Source: Leptodactylus fallax | Taxonomy: Eukaryota; Chordata; Amphibia; Anura; Leptodactylidae | NCBI GenBank assembly: GCA_947044405.1 | Contig: CAMRHE010000054.1 | Location: forward strand, 2,418,001-2,482,000 | Length of the DNA stretch: 64,000 nucleotides | Reading direction: 5' to 3' | In this document: one piece after another, positions 44,850 through 54,919 of the stretch | How positions within the stretch are numbered: the stretch's first letter is position 1 | Layout of the letters: every line of letters starts with the position of its first letter | Made by a program: the position numbers and the translations under genes | Notes under the pieces: model-generated | The model's database searches: none | The model's input: only the letters and a program-made list of their open reading frames with translations | Told to the model about the DNA's origin: nothing

Positions 44850-47611
44850 GGCGTAGAGGTAGAGAGTTGTCTCTGAATACCAGATATATAACCAGAGGGA
44901 ATACACGAACAAGAAGGGGTAGAGGAAGGCCTGGATCAAGAGAAGATTTTTTGTAAGTAAAAATCCCCAAATTTCAAAATACCTCCTAAGAGGAAGGAGG
45001 GACGTGTGAAAAACAGGATAATGGATACACAAATGAGGGGTGTGGGTCTGACTGACCCTGCAAAGCAGGGGGGATGATTTGCAGGTCATCAACTTGTTCT
45101 CACATAATTTATCGCTCCTGGGTAAGGGGCTGTCTTATGTCCCTACAGTGAAATTCGATGCGTTTAGTTGGACAAAAGACATACATCTATTTGCTAGAAA
45201 GCTGAGATCGAGCAAATTTCACAAAAAAATGAATAGGGAGAGATGCCATGATCTGGGTCTGGAGCAATCTCATTGGGAAGGATTACAAGTATTGGAGGGG
45301 CTTATGGCTGAATCTGAGAAGGATAAGAAGCAAATCCCCCAGGAGACTTATACCCACATAGACCTCTTTGTGCATCTGGTTTCAGAAGACTTGAGACAGT
45401 TGGAACAGGAAAAGCATAGTTACAATAGTAATTTAAGTAGAGATGAGTTGAAAGTCCTTTTAGGATTGGAGAAGGAATATGACATCATCCTTAAGCCCTC
45501 CGATAAGGGGGGCAACGTGGTGGCCCTTGATAGGTCACAATACTTGGAAGTTTGCTGGGATCTTCTGAGGGATGAGCAGTATTTTATAAGGAGCTATCAA
45601 AAGAAAGTATTGGTCAATTTAAATCAGAATTGAAAGATCTGCTTGATGATGCGATTGTGGCGGGTTTAATTGATAAACAGGAAATGGAATATTTGATTCC
45701 TTCGACATCCAGTAATGGCATCTTTCTATATTCTTCCAAAGATACATAAGGGGGTGACCCCTCTGAGAGGTCGTCCAATAGTGTCTCAGATTAACAGCTT
45801 AACCCAGAATGTAAGTGTGTACTTGGATAGGTGGCTCAGTGGTTAGCACTGCAGCCTTGCAGCGCTGGAGTCCTGGGTTCAAATCCTGCCAAGGACAACA
45901 TCTGCAAAGAGTTTGTATGTTCTCCCCGTGTTTGCGTGGGTTTCCTCCGGGTACTCCGGTTTCCTCCCACACTCCAAAGACATACTGATAGGGAACGTGC
46001 CCTATATGGGACAGTGACTGTCAATGTCTGTAAAACGCTGCGGAATATGATGGCGCTATATAAGTAAGCTTAATAAAATAAATAAGACCCTTCGTTCTGG
46101 GGTTATCATCTTATGCTAGAGTCACTATGGATGTCCTCAATAAAATAGAGGGAGTCACCCTCGAACAAGGTGTATTCTTTGTGAGTCTGGATGTTGAGGC
46201 TCTATATTCATCAATCCCCCACCAACAAGGATATCAAGCAGTAGAATATTATCTGAGATCAAGAGGGATTTACATGCAACCGCATAATAATATGGTTATG
46301 AAACGCTTGAAATTTGTTCTTGAGAGGAATGTTTTCATTTTTGAGGGGCGGACCCTCCACCAGCTGAGGGGTACAGCGATGGGGAGCCCTGTGGCCCCCA
46401 CCTACGCTAATCTGTACCTCGGCTGGTGGGAGGAGACCGTTGTATTTGCTGAAGAAAACATCCTGGCTGATGCACATTGATCTATGTATCCGCTACATAG
46501 ACGACATTTTGATACTCTGGAGAGGGTCCAAACAGGAGTTTGAAAACTTTGTGGCGGATTTGAATATCAATGGGTTAGGGCTGAGATTTACATCTGAATT
46601 TCAGGAGGATTCATTAACCTTTTTGGACCTCAAATTGATGCGATCTTCCAATGGCAGAATTATTACAACTATTTATAGGAAACAGACAGCTACAAATAGT
46701 TTTTTGAATTGGGGTAGCTGACACCCATCACAATTAAAACAGAGTATACCAACAGGTCAATTCTTGTGGGTACGCCATAACTGCTCATCTTTTGGGGAAT
46801 TTATTTCCCAATCTAAGGATCTATTGAAAAGGCTCCAGCAAAGGGGCTTTCCAAAAAATATGATTGAGAGGGCCTATCAGAGAGCTGCGAGTACGGAGAG
46901 AAGTAGTCTTCTCGTACCCAAAAAAAGGAGCAGAATGTACAACAGATTAGGGTGTTTGGTACCTTTGACATACAAGAACGGAGGGTACGTGAGATTTTGA
47001 GAAGACATTGGCGGATTTTGCAGGCCGATCAGGATTTAGAACAGGAAGTAGGTACTAGACCTTTAATAACCTACAGAAGGGGAAAAAATCTTAAAGATAG
47101 GTTAGTGCACAGTTATTTACCTCCAAATATAGGGAGTCTCCACTTGGCTGTCAAAGAAGAAACTGGTGGGTACATTCAAGTGTGGTGTCTGCGTGGCATG
47201 TAGCTTCATTGATCAGAACAAGGTGTTTACTAGCATATCTATGGGAATTTCCTACAAATGTAGGGACTTCGTCAATTGTTTAACAATGGGTGTGGTGTAT
47301 GTCCTCAGTTGTCCATGTCCCTACAATTATGTGGGAAAGACAAGGAGACAACTGAGGAGACGGATCAGAGATCATGTTTGTGATATCTTAAATGAACGTG
47401 ACACACCAGTAGCACGTCATTTTCAGCCCTGTCATGCTGGACAAACCAGTGCATTGAATTTCAGGCAATTGAGTGGGTGAGACTGCCACCAAAAGGGGGA
47501 GACTGGGACAATCTCATCCTCAGAAAAGAGGTGCAGTGGATCTATCGATTGAATACTCTGCACCCTTATGGCTTAAATGAGCAGATTGATGTCACCTGTT
47601 TTTTAGGTTGA
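44850..47611 (+). pseudogene. Penelope-like RT with GIY-YIG endonuclease, frameshifted
   Basis: Domain order on the + strand: an N-terminal segment with H-N-L-S-L-L-G-K-G-L-S-Y-V-P-T (45107-45150), K-P-S-D-K-G-G-N-V-V at about 45494, then I-L-P-K-I-H-K-G (about 45732). The V-SINE interrupts here. RT palm follows with S-L-D-V-E-A-L-Y-S-S-I-P-H (about 46181-46220), G-T-A-M-G-S-P-V-A-P (about 46369) and the catalytic Y-I-D-D (46497-46508). After more breaks come F-K-C-G-V-C-V-A-C, a Cys cluster, and the endonuclease core V-V-Y-V-L-S-C...Y-V-G-K-T-R-R-Q-L-R-R-R-I (about 47296-47370). The last codons end at TGA 47609-47611. At least five frame breaks make it inactive. The Cys cluster before GIY-YIG recalls the Neptune group, not confirmed. 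Confidence 0.87.
45827..46084 (+). mobile_element. V-SINE inserted in the Penelope RT
   Basis: The tRNA-like head has GGTGGCTCAGTGGTTAGCAC (A-box region) and GGTTCAAATCC (B box, about 45877-45887). Next comes the conserved V core: GTATGTTCTCCCCGTGTTTG, CGTGGGTTTCCTCCGGGTAC and TCCGGTTTCCTCCCACACTC. The 3' tail, GCTGCGGAATATGATGGCGC with TATATAAGTAAG and AATAAAATAAATAA, copies the tail of the L2-type LINEs at 1-535 and 60605-63635, which probably supply its reverse transcriptase. It splits the host frame just after N-V-S-V-Y-L-D. Confidence 0.9.
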
Positions 47612-48713
47612 GGATGGTGATTTTTGTAGAATAGTATAATACGAGTATAGCAAAATTGCATATCCTGATAGGTTCCAATATAATGATTGACCCTTTAGTT
47701 TTAGAACTATGAATCCTGTAACCAGGAATCCTTAAACAACTGGAGCATCTCTCCTAATTATATTGGGCTCTCTTGTATATATTTTGTCTCTACTGCACTA
47801 TATATAATCCCTCAAAAACTTTTATTACTATCCCATTCTCTTTGCTTATATGCTGATACATTTATGTTTTCTGCTATTGGATTACAGAGATTTGGGATGT
47901 ACCTGTTTCTACAGGAAGCGATTGTGGTTACGCTCCTGGTCCCATAATTTTATAGTTCTTACCTTCCACTATTCATAAAGGGTATAATTGCCTCTCACGT
48001 AACCTATTTGTATTTTGTTTTGAAATTTCAAACTATAGTCCCGATGTGGTTTGAAACCAGCAGATCTTCCGCAGTAGTGCGGAGTGAGTTTATGTGTTGT
48101 GTTGCGATCAGTTGACCCTCCATTGATACATCTAGGGGAGGCGTTACCTATAATGTTTTCTTTGAAGCGGTAGAGCAGGTGCAGGAGGGATGGGGAGTTC
48201 CCGGTGAATTAGGGGAAGACCTGATGATGTAATAATTAGAACACAGCGCAATTAGCTGTATATGATGGGCATGGTGGGCGATATGGCTTGCTGAACGGAA
48301 GATCCCCTGTGGATATGTGGGGTGTGGAAACGCCTGCAAGTATAGGGGTTTATCTAGTATCGGCCTTGTATCGCCGATCTCCTGCAGGTATACCGAATGC
48401 ATCTATTGCAGAGCGAAGCCCTAATTCAGGAGGTGAAGTTAATGTTTAGAAGAGGAACCTCCCATTTAATCAGAGGAGTATCCAAGTGACGTTCTGTATT
48501 AGGGGCGGTCTGTTTGATTGGACCTAATGGGTGTGTGAGAGGCACTTATGGTGATTGGCCAGACAACCTTTTGGAGAAGGAGTATGATGACATATTAGGG
48601 CTTTATAGAGCTCATATTGGGACCGCCATTATCAGAGTGGTCACGCTGAGAAAATCTCTGCTGACATCTTGAAAAATAGTGGTTTTGACTGTTAAATTAG
48701 AACTTAATATTAG

Positions 48714-48744
48714 CCCCTATGAATCCGTTGGAGGAAACGCGTTG
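48714..48744 (+). ncRNA. hammerhead-like core in the Penelope-like element (candidate)
   Basis: The order CTATGA (48717-48722), A, TCC, GTT loop, GGA, G, GAAA (48734-48737), CGCG, TT matches a minimal hammerhead: box 1, short helix II, GAAA, a tiny helix III (CGCG), then a cleavage-type triplet GTT. Box 1 lacks one G (CTATGA in place of CTGATGA), so catalysis is doubtful. Helix I is not obvious. Penelope-like elements are known to carry hammerheads with very short helix III, which is why I list it. Confidence 0.4.
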
Positions 48745-48877
48745 AAAAGATACTGTCTAAGCAGGGTAGCCAGTTATTACTAACAGTTGCAGTATTGATA
48801 CAATAATTGCCTTTTAGTGGGAAGCTGTAGTCTTCTGAGTCCTGTTGGCGTGGCATTAGGCCAGTAGTCTCAGGATA

Positions 48878-50280
48878 CAGTGGGGAAAAAAAGTATTTAG
48901 TCAGCCACCAATTGTGCAAGTTCTCCCACTTAAAAAGATGAGAGAGGCCTGTAATTGACATCATAGGTAGACCTCAACTATGAGAGACAAAATGAGAAAA
49001 CATATCTAGAAAATCATATTGTCTGATTTTTTAAAGAATTTATTTGCAAATTATGGTGGAAAATAAGTATTTGGTCACCTACAAACAAGCAAGATTTCTG
49101 ACTCTCACAGACCTGTAACTTCTTCTTTAAGAGGCTCCTCTGTCCTCCACTCATTACCTGTAGTAATGGCACTTGTTTGAAATTATCAGTATAAAAGACA
49201 CCTGTCCACAATCTAAAACTGTGGGAGCAATAATTAGAAAATGGAAGACATACAAGACCACTGATAATCTCCCTCGATCAGGGGCTCCACGCAAGATCTC
49301 ACCCCGTGGGGTCAAAATGATCACAAGAACGGTGAGCAAAAATCCCAGAACCACCTAGTGACTAGGACCTAGTGAATGACCTGCAGAAAGCTGGGACTAA
49401 CGTAACAAAGGCTACCGTCAGTAACACACTACGCTGCCAGGGACTCAGATCCTGCAGTGCCAGACGTGTCTCCCTGCTTAAGCCAGTACATATCCGGGCC
49501 CGTCTGAAGTTTGCTAGAGAGCATTTGGATGTTCCAGAAGAGTATTGGGAGAATGTCATATGGTGTGATGAAACCAAAGTAGAACTGTTTGGTAGAAACA
49601 CAACTCGTCGTGTTTGGAGGAGAGTGAATTCTGAGTTGCATCTAAAGAACATCATACCTACTGTGAAGCATTGGGGTGGCAACATCATGCTTTGGGGCTG
49701 TTTCTCTGCAAAGGGACCAGGACGACTGATCCGTGTACATGAAATAATGAATGGGGTCATGTAACATGAGATTTTGTGTGCAAACCTCCTTCCATCAGAA
49801 AGGGCATTGAAGATGAAACGTGACTGGGTCTTTCAGCATGACAATGATCCCAAGCACACCGCCAGGGCAACGAAGGAGTGGCTTCATAAGAAGCATTTCA
49901 AGGTCCTGGAGTGGCCTAGCCAGTCTCCAAATCTCAAACCCATAGAAAACCTTTGGAGGGAGTTGAAAGTCCATATTGCCATATAGAGGAGATCTGCATG
50001 GAGGAATGGGCCAACATACCAGCAACAGTGTATGCCAACCTTGCGAAGATTTACAGAAAACGTTTGACCTCTGTCATTGCCAACAAAGGAAGAACCATAA
50101 TTTGCAAATAAATTCTTTAAAAATCAGACAATGTGATTTTCTGGATTTGTTTTCTCATTTTGTCTCTCATAGTTGAGGTCTACCTATTATGTCAATTACA
50201 GGCAATGGTCAATCTCATCATTTTAAGTGGGAGAACTTGCACAATTGGTGGCTGACTAAATACTTTTTTTTTCCCCACTG
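48878..50280 (+). mobile_element. Tc1-type transposon, decayed, inside the Penelope arm
   Basis: The termini CAGTGGGGAAAAAAAGTATT and complement are flanked by TA (48876-48877 and 50281-50282). The inverted repeats extend to GCAAGTTCTCCCACTTAAAA. A second, inner box (GTGGAAAATAAGTATTTGGT, about 49053) is present on the left only. At 1403 bp it is shorter than a full Tc1, because part of the transposase N-terminal region is deleted near 49215. Confidence 0.92.
49173..50100 (+). pseudogene. Tc1 transposase, DD34E type, truncated and frameshifted
   Basis: The readable text starts after a deletion that removes the first helix-turn-helix ([11 protein letters not shown] at about 49218). R-S-G-A-P-R-K-I-S follows, then a break near 49356 around a small CTAGTGACTAGGACCTAGTG duplication. 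It then reads on from 49372 with [13 protein letters not shown] (about 49555-49593), a stop at 49762-49764, then [12 protein letters not shown] and [11 protein letters not shown], with 34 residues between the second Asp and the Glu. A stop at 49984-49986 ends the last piece. All three acidic residues survive but the gene cannot make a full protein. Confidence 0.88.
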
Positions 50281-50628
50281 TATTATATGGGCAATTGTTT
50301 CAATCTGCATACTGGTTTTTGTATGGAGGCAGCTTAGATAAACTCTATATGATAGACATCACAGTATCTGTATAGGGCTATTTGTTGTGGGACTTAATGG
50401 TCTCAAACATATCTAATCACGGATCTGCACCATACAACTGTGATAATATTTATCTAGTTGCTCTGAGGTAGTGGTGTTAGTGGATTTTAATTCTTAATTA
50501 GTCCTAACTGGGTATTTTGGTTCATTTATGTTATTTCATTTTTAAAAGACATTAATAAAAGTGAAGTTTTATGGATTGGTGTCTCCAATATATGTTTCTG
50601 TGAATTTGTTTATTGAGATGTACCTGTA

Positions 50629-51345
50629 GCACATAAAAGACACATCTGATCACTTTTTTTTGCTCCATCATTTGTGGTCACTGGACTGTCAGACTGCCCA
50701 AGTACAAGCAAGATCATTGGCTGATCTCATAAGAATTGTTGAGGCAATGTGTATTGGCATCTTTAGCCCTCTTGTTGTTTTGATACCATGGGAGTTTAAC
50801 AACAAAAACAAGGGACAGTAAATCGTATTGAATCTCCCCCCTGTGTTTCTTTGCCACATTACTCCATTTTACATGTTTATATATTGCAATAATAGGAAAT
50901 AATTGTAAAAGAAATGACTGGGAATGGAAAAAAAGAGAAAAACAGCACATCCATCATAGCTGGACTTTATATCAGGTTAAACAGAAAAAAAGATGTACTG
51001 CTTGTATGGTATTGCATGTAGGCCATGTGGATTCCTAAAACTGAACTGCACGACTTCCTTTTAATTTAGAGGTGCTTGTCCAAACGGAATCTGATGGAGC
51101 ATGCCACAGTTTTTTGTGTTGGATTTGTAGGCATTTTGGCACAACATTTTTTTGTATGCCACTGTGTGAAATATGAGGGATACAAATATACAGTAAGGGT
51201 CCATGGAGTCATATAGACACTGTTATACAGGTCTTCAGAAGGCTTTTGGCTACCATAGTAGCTGAAAAGCTCCCTCAATCTCGCTGAAAGTCCATACCAA
51301 CAAAGTAACTGCCACATGTCATGGTCACATGTGACCACAGTATCT
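50629..51345. other. no gene recognised
   Basis: Spacer between the nested Tc1/Penelope block and the next MITE. Nothing was recognised. Confidence 0.4.
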
Positions 51346-51556
51346 GAGAGGTTATGCCACAAAAAGTATATGTCCTCTATCCTATGGATAGAGGATAATA
51401 CCTTATTGGTGAGGGTCTGACCGACTAGACCCCACCGTTCACGAGAACAGGGGGTCTTTTCCCTCTGTAGTACATTCAGCCTGACCGCAGTTGGGCTGAA
51501 TGTAGGCATGATTGGTGGTAGCACTGGAGATAGCCAAAGTACAGAACTCTGCAATC

Positions 51557-52582
51557 CAGTGGTGTAACTAAAGTCTACAGCGTATTCTTGATAGTGATGG
51601 TTACAGGTGCTGCAGCGGTATCTCCGATACTTACAAGGGATACAGCTTCAGTACCCACAACAGCAGTTATCAAGAATACGGTGAGTGAACAGCATAGCAC
51701 CCGGCATGTAAACAATACTAGGAGCTGCATACTGTGGGAAACAGCTGATCTGCAGGGTCCTAAGAGATCAATGGGGGTCTAACACCCGGGGCCCCTGCTG
51801 ATCAACTGTTTGAAGGTACTGTGGTGCCTTTGTGAGCGGTGTGGCTTCACCATTTACATTGCACAGTATCTGTTTTATAATCACCATGTAATGTTATTAC
51901 AGCCTGTAATAATAGTGCACGGCTCTTATAAAACAGATGGCGTATGATGTGGATAGTGAAGGGGCCCCACACAGTATAATATGCTCCACAGTGGCCCCAC
52001 ACAGTATAATATGTTCCACAGTGGCCCCACACAGTATAATATGCTCCACAGTGGCCCCCACACAGTATAATATGCTCCACAGTGGTCCCAAACAGTATAA
52101 TATGCTCCACAGTGGCCACCACACAGTATAATGTACTCTACAGTGGCCCCCACACAGTATAATATGCCCACAGTGGCCCTCACACAGTATAATATGCTCC
52201 ACAGTTGCCCCACACAGTATAAAATGCTCCCAAGAGCACCCCCTAGAGCCACTTCAGGTGAACCCTACGAAATTCAAAGAATATTCATGAGGTTCAACCC
52301 TCTGCTTCGGTGCTATTATTATACTCTGGGGTCTTCTCAGACCCCAGAGTATAAGTAGTAGAGGCCCAGGAATTGATTAAAAATAAGAAAAACTCATACT
52401 CGCCTTACTTCACCTCTCCTGGGCATCGTCACTCCGTTTGGCTCTCTTCAGCATCTTCTTCGGTCCTCTTCTTCCTGCGACTGAGGTGACACGGCCCAGA
52501 CATCACTGCTGGGGCCTGTGATTGGGCCTCCAGCTCCAGGGCCACCCCTCCAGTCGCAGTCGCAGGGATCATTACACCCTTG
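51557..52582. mobile_element. non-autonomous hAT element (1026 bp) with minisatellite
   Basis: The left end CAGTGGTGTAACT and right end ATTACACCCTTG are inverted with mismatches. The 8-bp duplication CTGCAATC is identical (51549-51556 and 52583-52590). It contains nine or so copies of the 29-30 bp unit (51965-52231) and one 45-bp hairpin (52313-52358: ACTCTGGGGTCT and AGACCCCAGAGT). It has only one arm of the foldback module seen in the two larger hAT elements. No transposase. Confidence 0.9.
51965..52231. repeat. 29-30 bp minisatellite inside hAT, ~9 units
   Basis: The unit is CACAGTATAATATGCTCCAC then AGTGGCCCC. It is the same consensus as the arrays at 9873-10640 and 37915-38436, with CACACAGTATAATATGCTCC in place of GCACACGGTATTATGTCC. 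Open frames over it are repeat artefacts. Confidence 0.92.
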
Positions 52583-52725
52583 CTGCAATCTTTGGTGCTC
52601 CCGTTGAAGTGAATGGAAGCACCTTCCACCACCAGTCACGCCTGTACTCAGCCTGACTGAGGACAAGCTGAATGTGCAGTGGAGGAATGGATGATAAATA
52701 CTTTTCATGGCATAACCTCTTTAAG

Positions 52726-53869
52726 TGCCCATGATCAGGGATGTCTGATCACTGACATTGCCACTGGGCCCCTACTGTGTAAAACAGCATACGCCAACAA
52801 CTATGGTGCCTGCAGTACATCTACAGAAAATGTAGGGAAGGGGTTAAGAAACCTTGCATTAGAAAATATCCATGCTATATCAACATCTTATACAGTAAAA
52901 TTCTATACATTCTTGTTTAAAACAATTGATGCATATGAGGACAAGAGGTGAGGAATAAAATGAATTAAGATTGGAAAATCATGGGATAAGCTGTTTTTCT
53001 GTATTTTGTATATTTTGATACTTTGTTAGATCATGCCTAATGAAGAGATCTATTTAGTCTCAAAAGTTTGCTGGTTAACATCATTTGCTTCAGTTAGCTT
53101 TGACAGTTATAACTGCAAGTCAATAAGGTTCTGTTCATGTGTCCATCAAAATTTTTGTTTTTCTGTTTCATTGTTGCAGCGGAAAAGCGAAAATAACAGC
53201 ACTCAACAGGCCCCATTGACTTGTGATGAGGTACTACGTTATGCTCTTAAGTAAAACATAGTCTACTATAGAAAAAATGGATGCAACAAATGAAGGTGTT
53301 TTTGTAGTTTGTGTTCCTGTCCAGATGTCTGCTCTATTCCATCTAGCCAAAAAAAAAAAAAAAAGTTACAAACTGATATAGTGAATGTTTTTTTTTAATG
53401 GTGGATCCTTAATAGAAACTGACAGATGTTTGCATCCATTTTTCAAACTGATTCCCTGCCTGATTTACATAAACATTGTGTGAAAGCAGCCTTGTTTTAC
53501 ATCCCTTTTTGGCTGCAAATCACTGGATAATACAGGACAGAAAGGTATAATGTTAACACCTGTTTTACATTGGAAATAAACAGCAATATATTCACATGGC
53601 TCCCTTCTAGACATTAAGTATGTCTTATCTTAAAGAAGTTAATGAGGAGCTTTGACTCCCTGGTTTACAAAACCTGTACTAAATAAATGCACGGCTTTCA
53701 TTTATCATCTTCAGACCTCCGAAAAAAAAAATAGTTTAAACTCTTCTCCTCTAAAGACACCTGTAATATATCACTTCTCTTAGCCTTGCTGTTTTACTGA
53801 ACTGGAATTCTACAGCTTATAAACATTGCTCGCCGTTATTGAACCAAATGTGACAGAATAGAATATACT
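52726..53869. other. no gene recognised
   Basis: AT-rich spacer with a poly-A tract at 53349-53364. No exon, RNA gene or repeat terminus was supported. Confidence 0.4.
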
Positions 53870-54251
53870 TAAAAGGAGTCTGTCAGCATTAAAATCTGTA
53901 TCAAACTAATGACTGTACCTAGTACGGTGGCTTCTACACTTTCCAAAGATGTCTTTTGTTCTGCACTACAGCTCCATTTTCATGAAAATCTGTGTTTTAT
54001 TCTTCAAATTAGCTGAAAAGTGCTTTAGGGGCTTTGTTTTTCCTATTGGGGGGTTCACTCTCCACCCTGGATAACAGCACAGCTCTGACCTCTACCCCTT
54101 TGCTTGAGTGACACCCCCCCCCCCCCCTTATCTTGTGTTCATCATCTGGATCGGCCTTGGCAAGCACAGTACTGACTGTAATTCAGGTGATCTTCTTATA
54201 AATAAAAATTAACTTTTAATAATCTATTAAAACAAATGGTTATAACAAATG

Positions 54252-54288
54252 CTATGATTAAGGAGCTGTGTGTGGTCTGAAACGCGTC
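54252..54288 (+). ncRNA. hammerhead-like core (candidate)
   Basis: CTATGA (54252-54257), helix II arms GGAGC (54262-54266) and GGTCT (54274-54278; four of five positions pair counting one G-T), GAAA (54279-54282), CGCG, TC (54287-54288). It shares the CTATGA form of box 1 and the GAAACGCGT segment with 48717-48743, although helix II differs. The missing G in box 1 makes catalysis unlikely in this copy. Confidence 0.42.
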
Positions 54289-54496
54289 AGTTGGTGTGTT
54301 TTTTATGGGGTATATTTAATTCCCCTTTGTTTTAATGGATTATTAAAAGTTAATTTTTATTTATCAGAAGATCGAGTGCTGGAATTTTTACATGTTTTTT
54401 TCACCTGAATTATTTCATTGCTCCATGAGGTCCGAGGAGGCTTTTCCGTGAACTCTTGATATGTAATGGAACTTTAAAACATCCAGTGAACGGTGA

Positions 54497-54919
54497 TGCT
54501 TCGTTCACACCTGCGCTTGCTGTCCGTCCGTCGCCAATCCAGTGAAAATCTCGGCGAACTGGATTGGCGTCGGATACAGACCGGTCAGCGGCGCATTGGT
54601 TAAAAACCCATTCATTTGAATGGGTTTTTAAAGCAGTGCGCGGGTGTGCGCTTACACCCTCTGCACTGCGAATCCTTTTTTTTTCGTCGGACACAAAGTC
54701 CTGCGTGTCCGGCTTTGTTTCCGACGAAAAAAAAAAGGATTCGCAGCGCAGAGGGTGTAAGCGCACACCCGCGCACCTGCTTTAAAAACCCATTCAAATG
54801 AATGGGTTTTTAACCAATGCGCCGCTGACTGGTCTGTATCCGACGCCAATCCAGTTCGCCGAGATTTTCACTGGATTGGCGACGGACGGACACCAAGCGC
54901 AGGTGTGAACCCACCCTGA
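54497..54919. repeat. near-perfect ~410-bp palindrome (MITE)
   Basis: The left arm from GTTCACACCTGCGCTTG through AATCCAGTGAAAATCTCGGC, AAAAACCCATTCATTTGAAT and GCGAATCCTTTTTTTT is complemented almost base for base on the right, ending GCGCAGGTGTGAACCCACCC. The arms are about 190-200 bp with only a handful of differences around a 20-30 bp centre. Several short open frames on both strands are mirror images of each other and not genes. Confidence 0.92.

Larger units (their letters stand above)
44352..50608 (+). mobile_element. Penelope-like element with inverted terminal arms
   Basis: The insertion is bounded by a 9-bp duplication, TTTATTGAG. The left arm (about 44397-44826) is repeated in reverse complement at the right end (48808-48875 and 50283-50604, split by a Tc1). 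Between the arms lies a decayed polyprotein gene with a Penelope-type reverse transcriptase and a C-terminal GIY-YIG endonuclease, a fusion characteristic of Penelope-like elements. Inverted terminal copies are a known arrangement for such elements. The right arm lacks about 45 bp present in the left arm. A V-SINE interrupts the gene at 45827-46084. Confidence 0.88.
43982..50626. mobile_element. Tc1/mariner MITE (~379 bp) split by a Penelope-like element
   Basis: The left part (43982-44351) starts CAGGTGCATCTCAATAAATT then AGAATATC, preceded by TA (43980-43981). Its right terminus lies far away: after TTTATTGAG (50609-50617) the text ATGTACCTG ends at 50626 followed by TA. TTTATTGAG is present on both sides of the insertion (44343-44351 and 50609-50617). 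Joining across one copy rebuilds TATTCTAATTTATTGAGATG then TACCTG, the complement of the left end with one mismatch. Confidence 0.83.
51346..52725. mobile_element. older MITE interrupted by a hAT element
   Basis: The left GAGGTTATGCCACAAAAAGT then ATATGTCC (51348 on) mirrors the right ATAAATACTTTTCATGGCAT then AACCTCTTTAAG (ending 52725). The host sequence is continuous once the hAT at 51557-52582 and one CTGCAATC are removed, giving a MITE of about 345 bp. Confidence 0.78.

Noticed and set aside
45836..45900. tRNA gene suggested by A and B boxes
   Set aside because: The boxes belong to the V-SINE head and no cloverleaf with an anticodon arm and acceptor stem follows.
54410..54849. Mirror-image open frames of 60-118 codons on both strands
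   Set aside because: They arise from the palindrome at 54497-54919.
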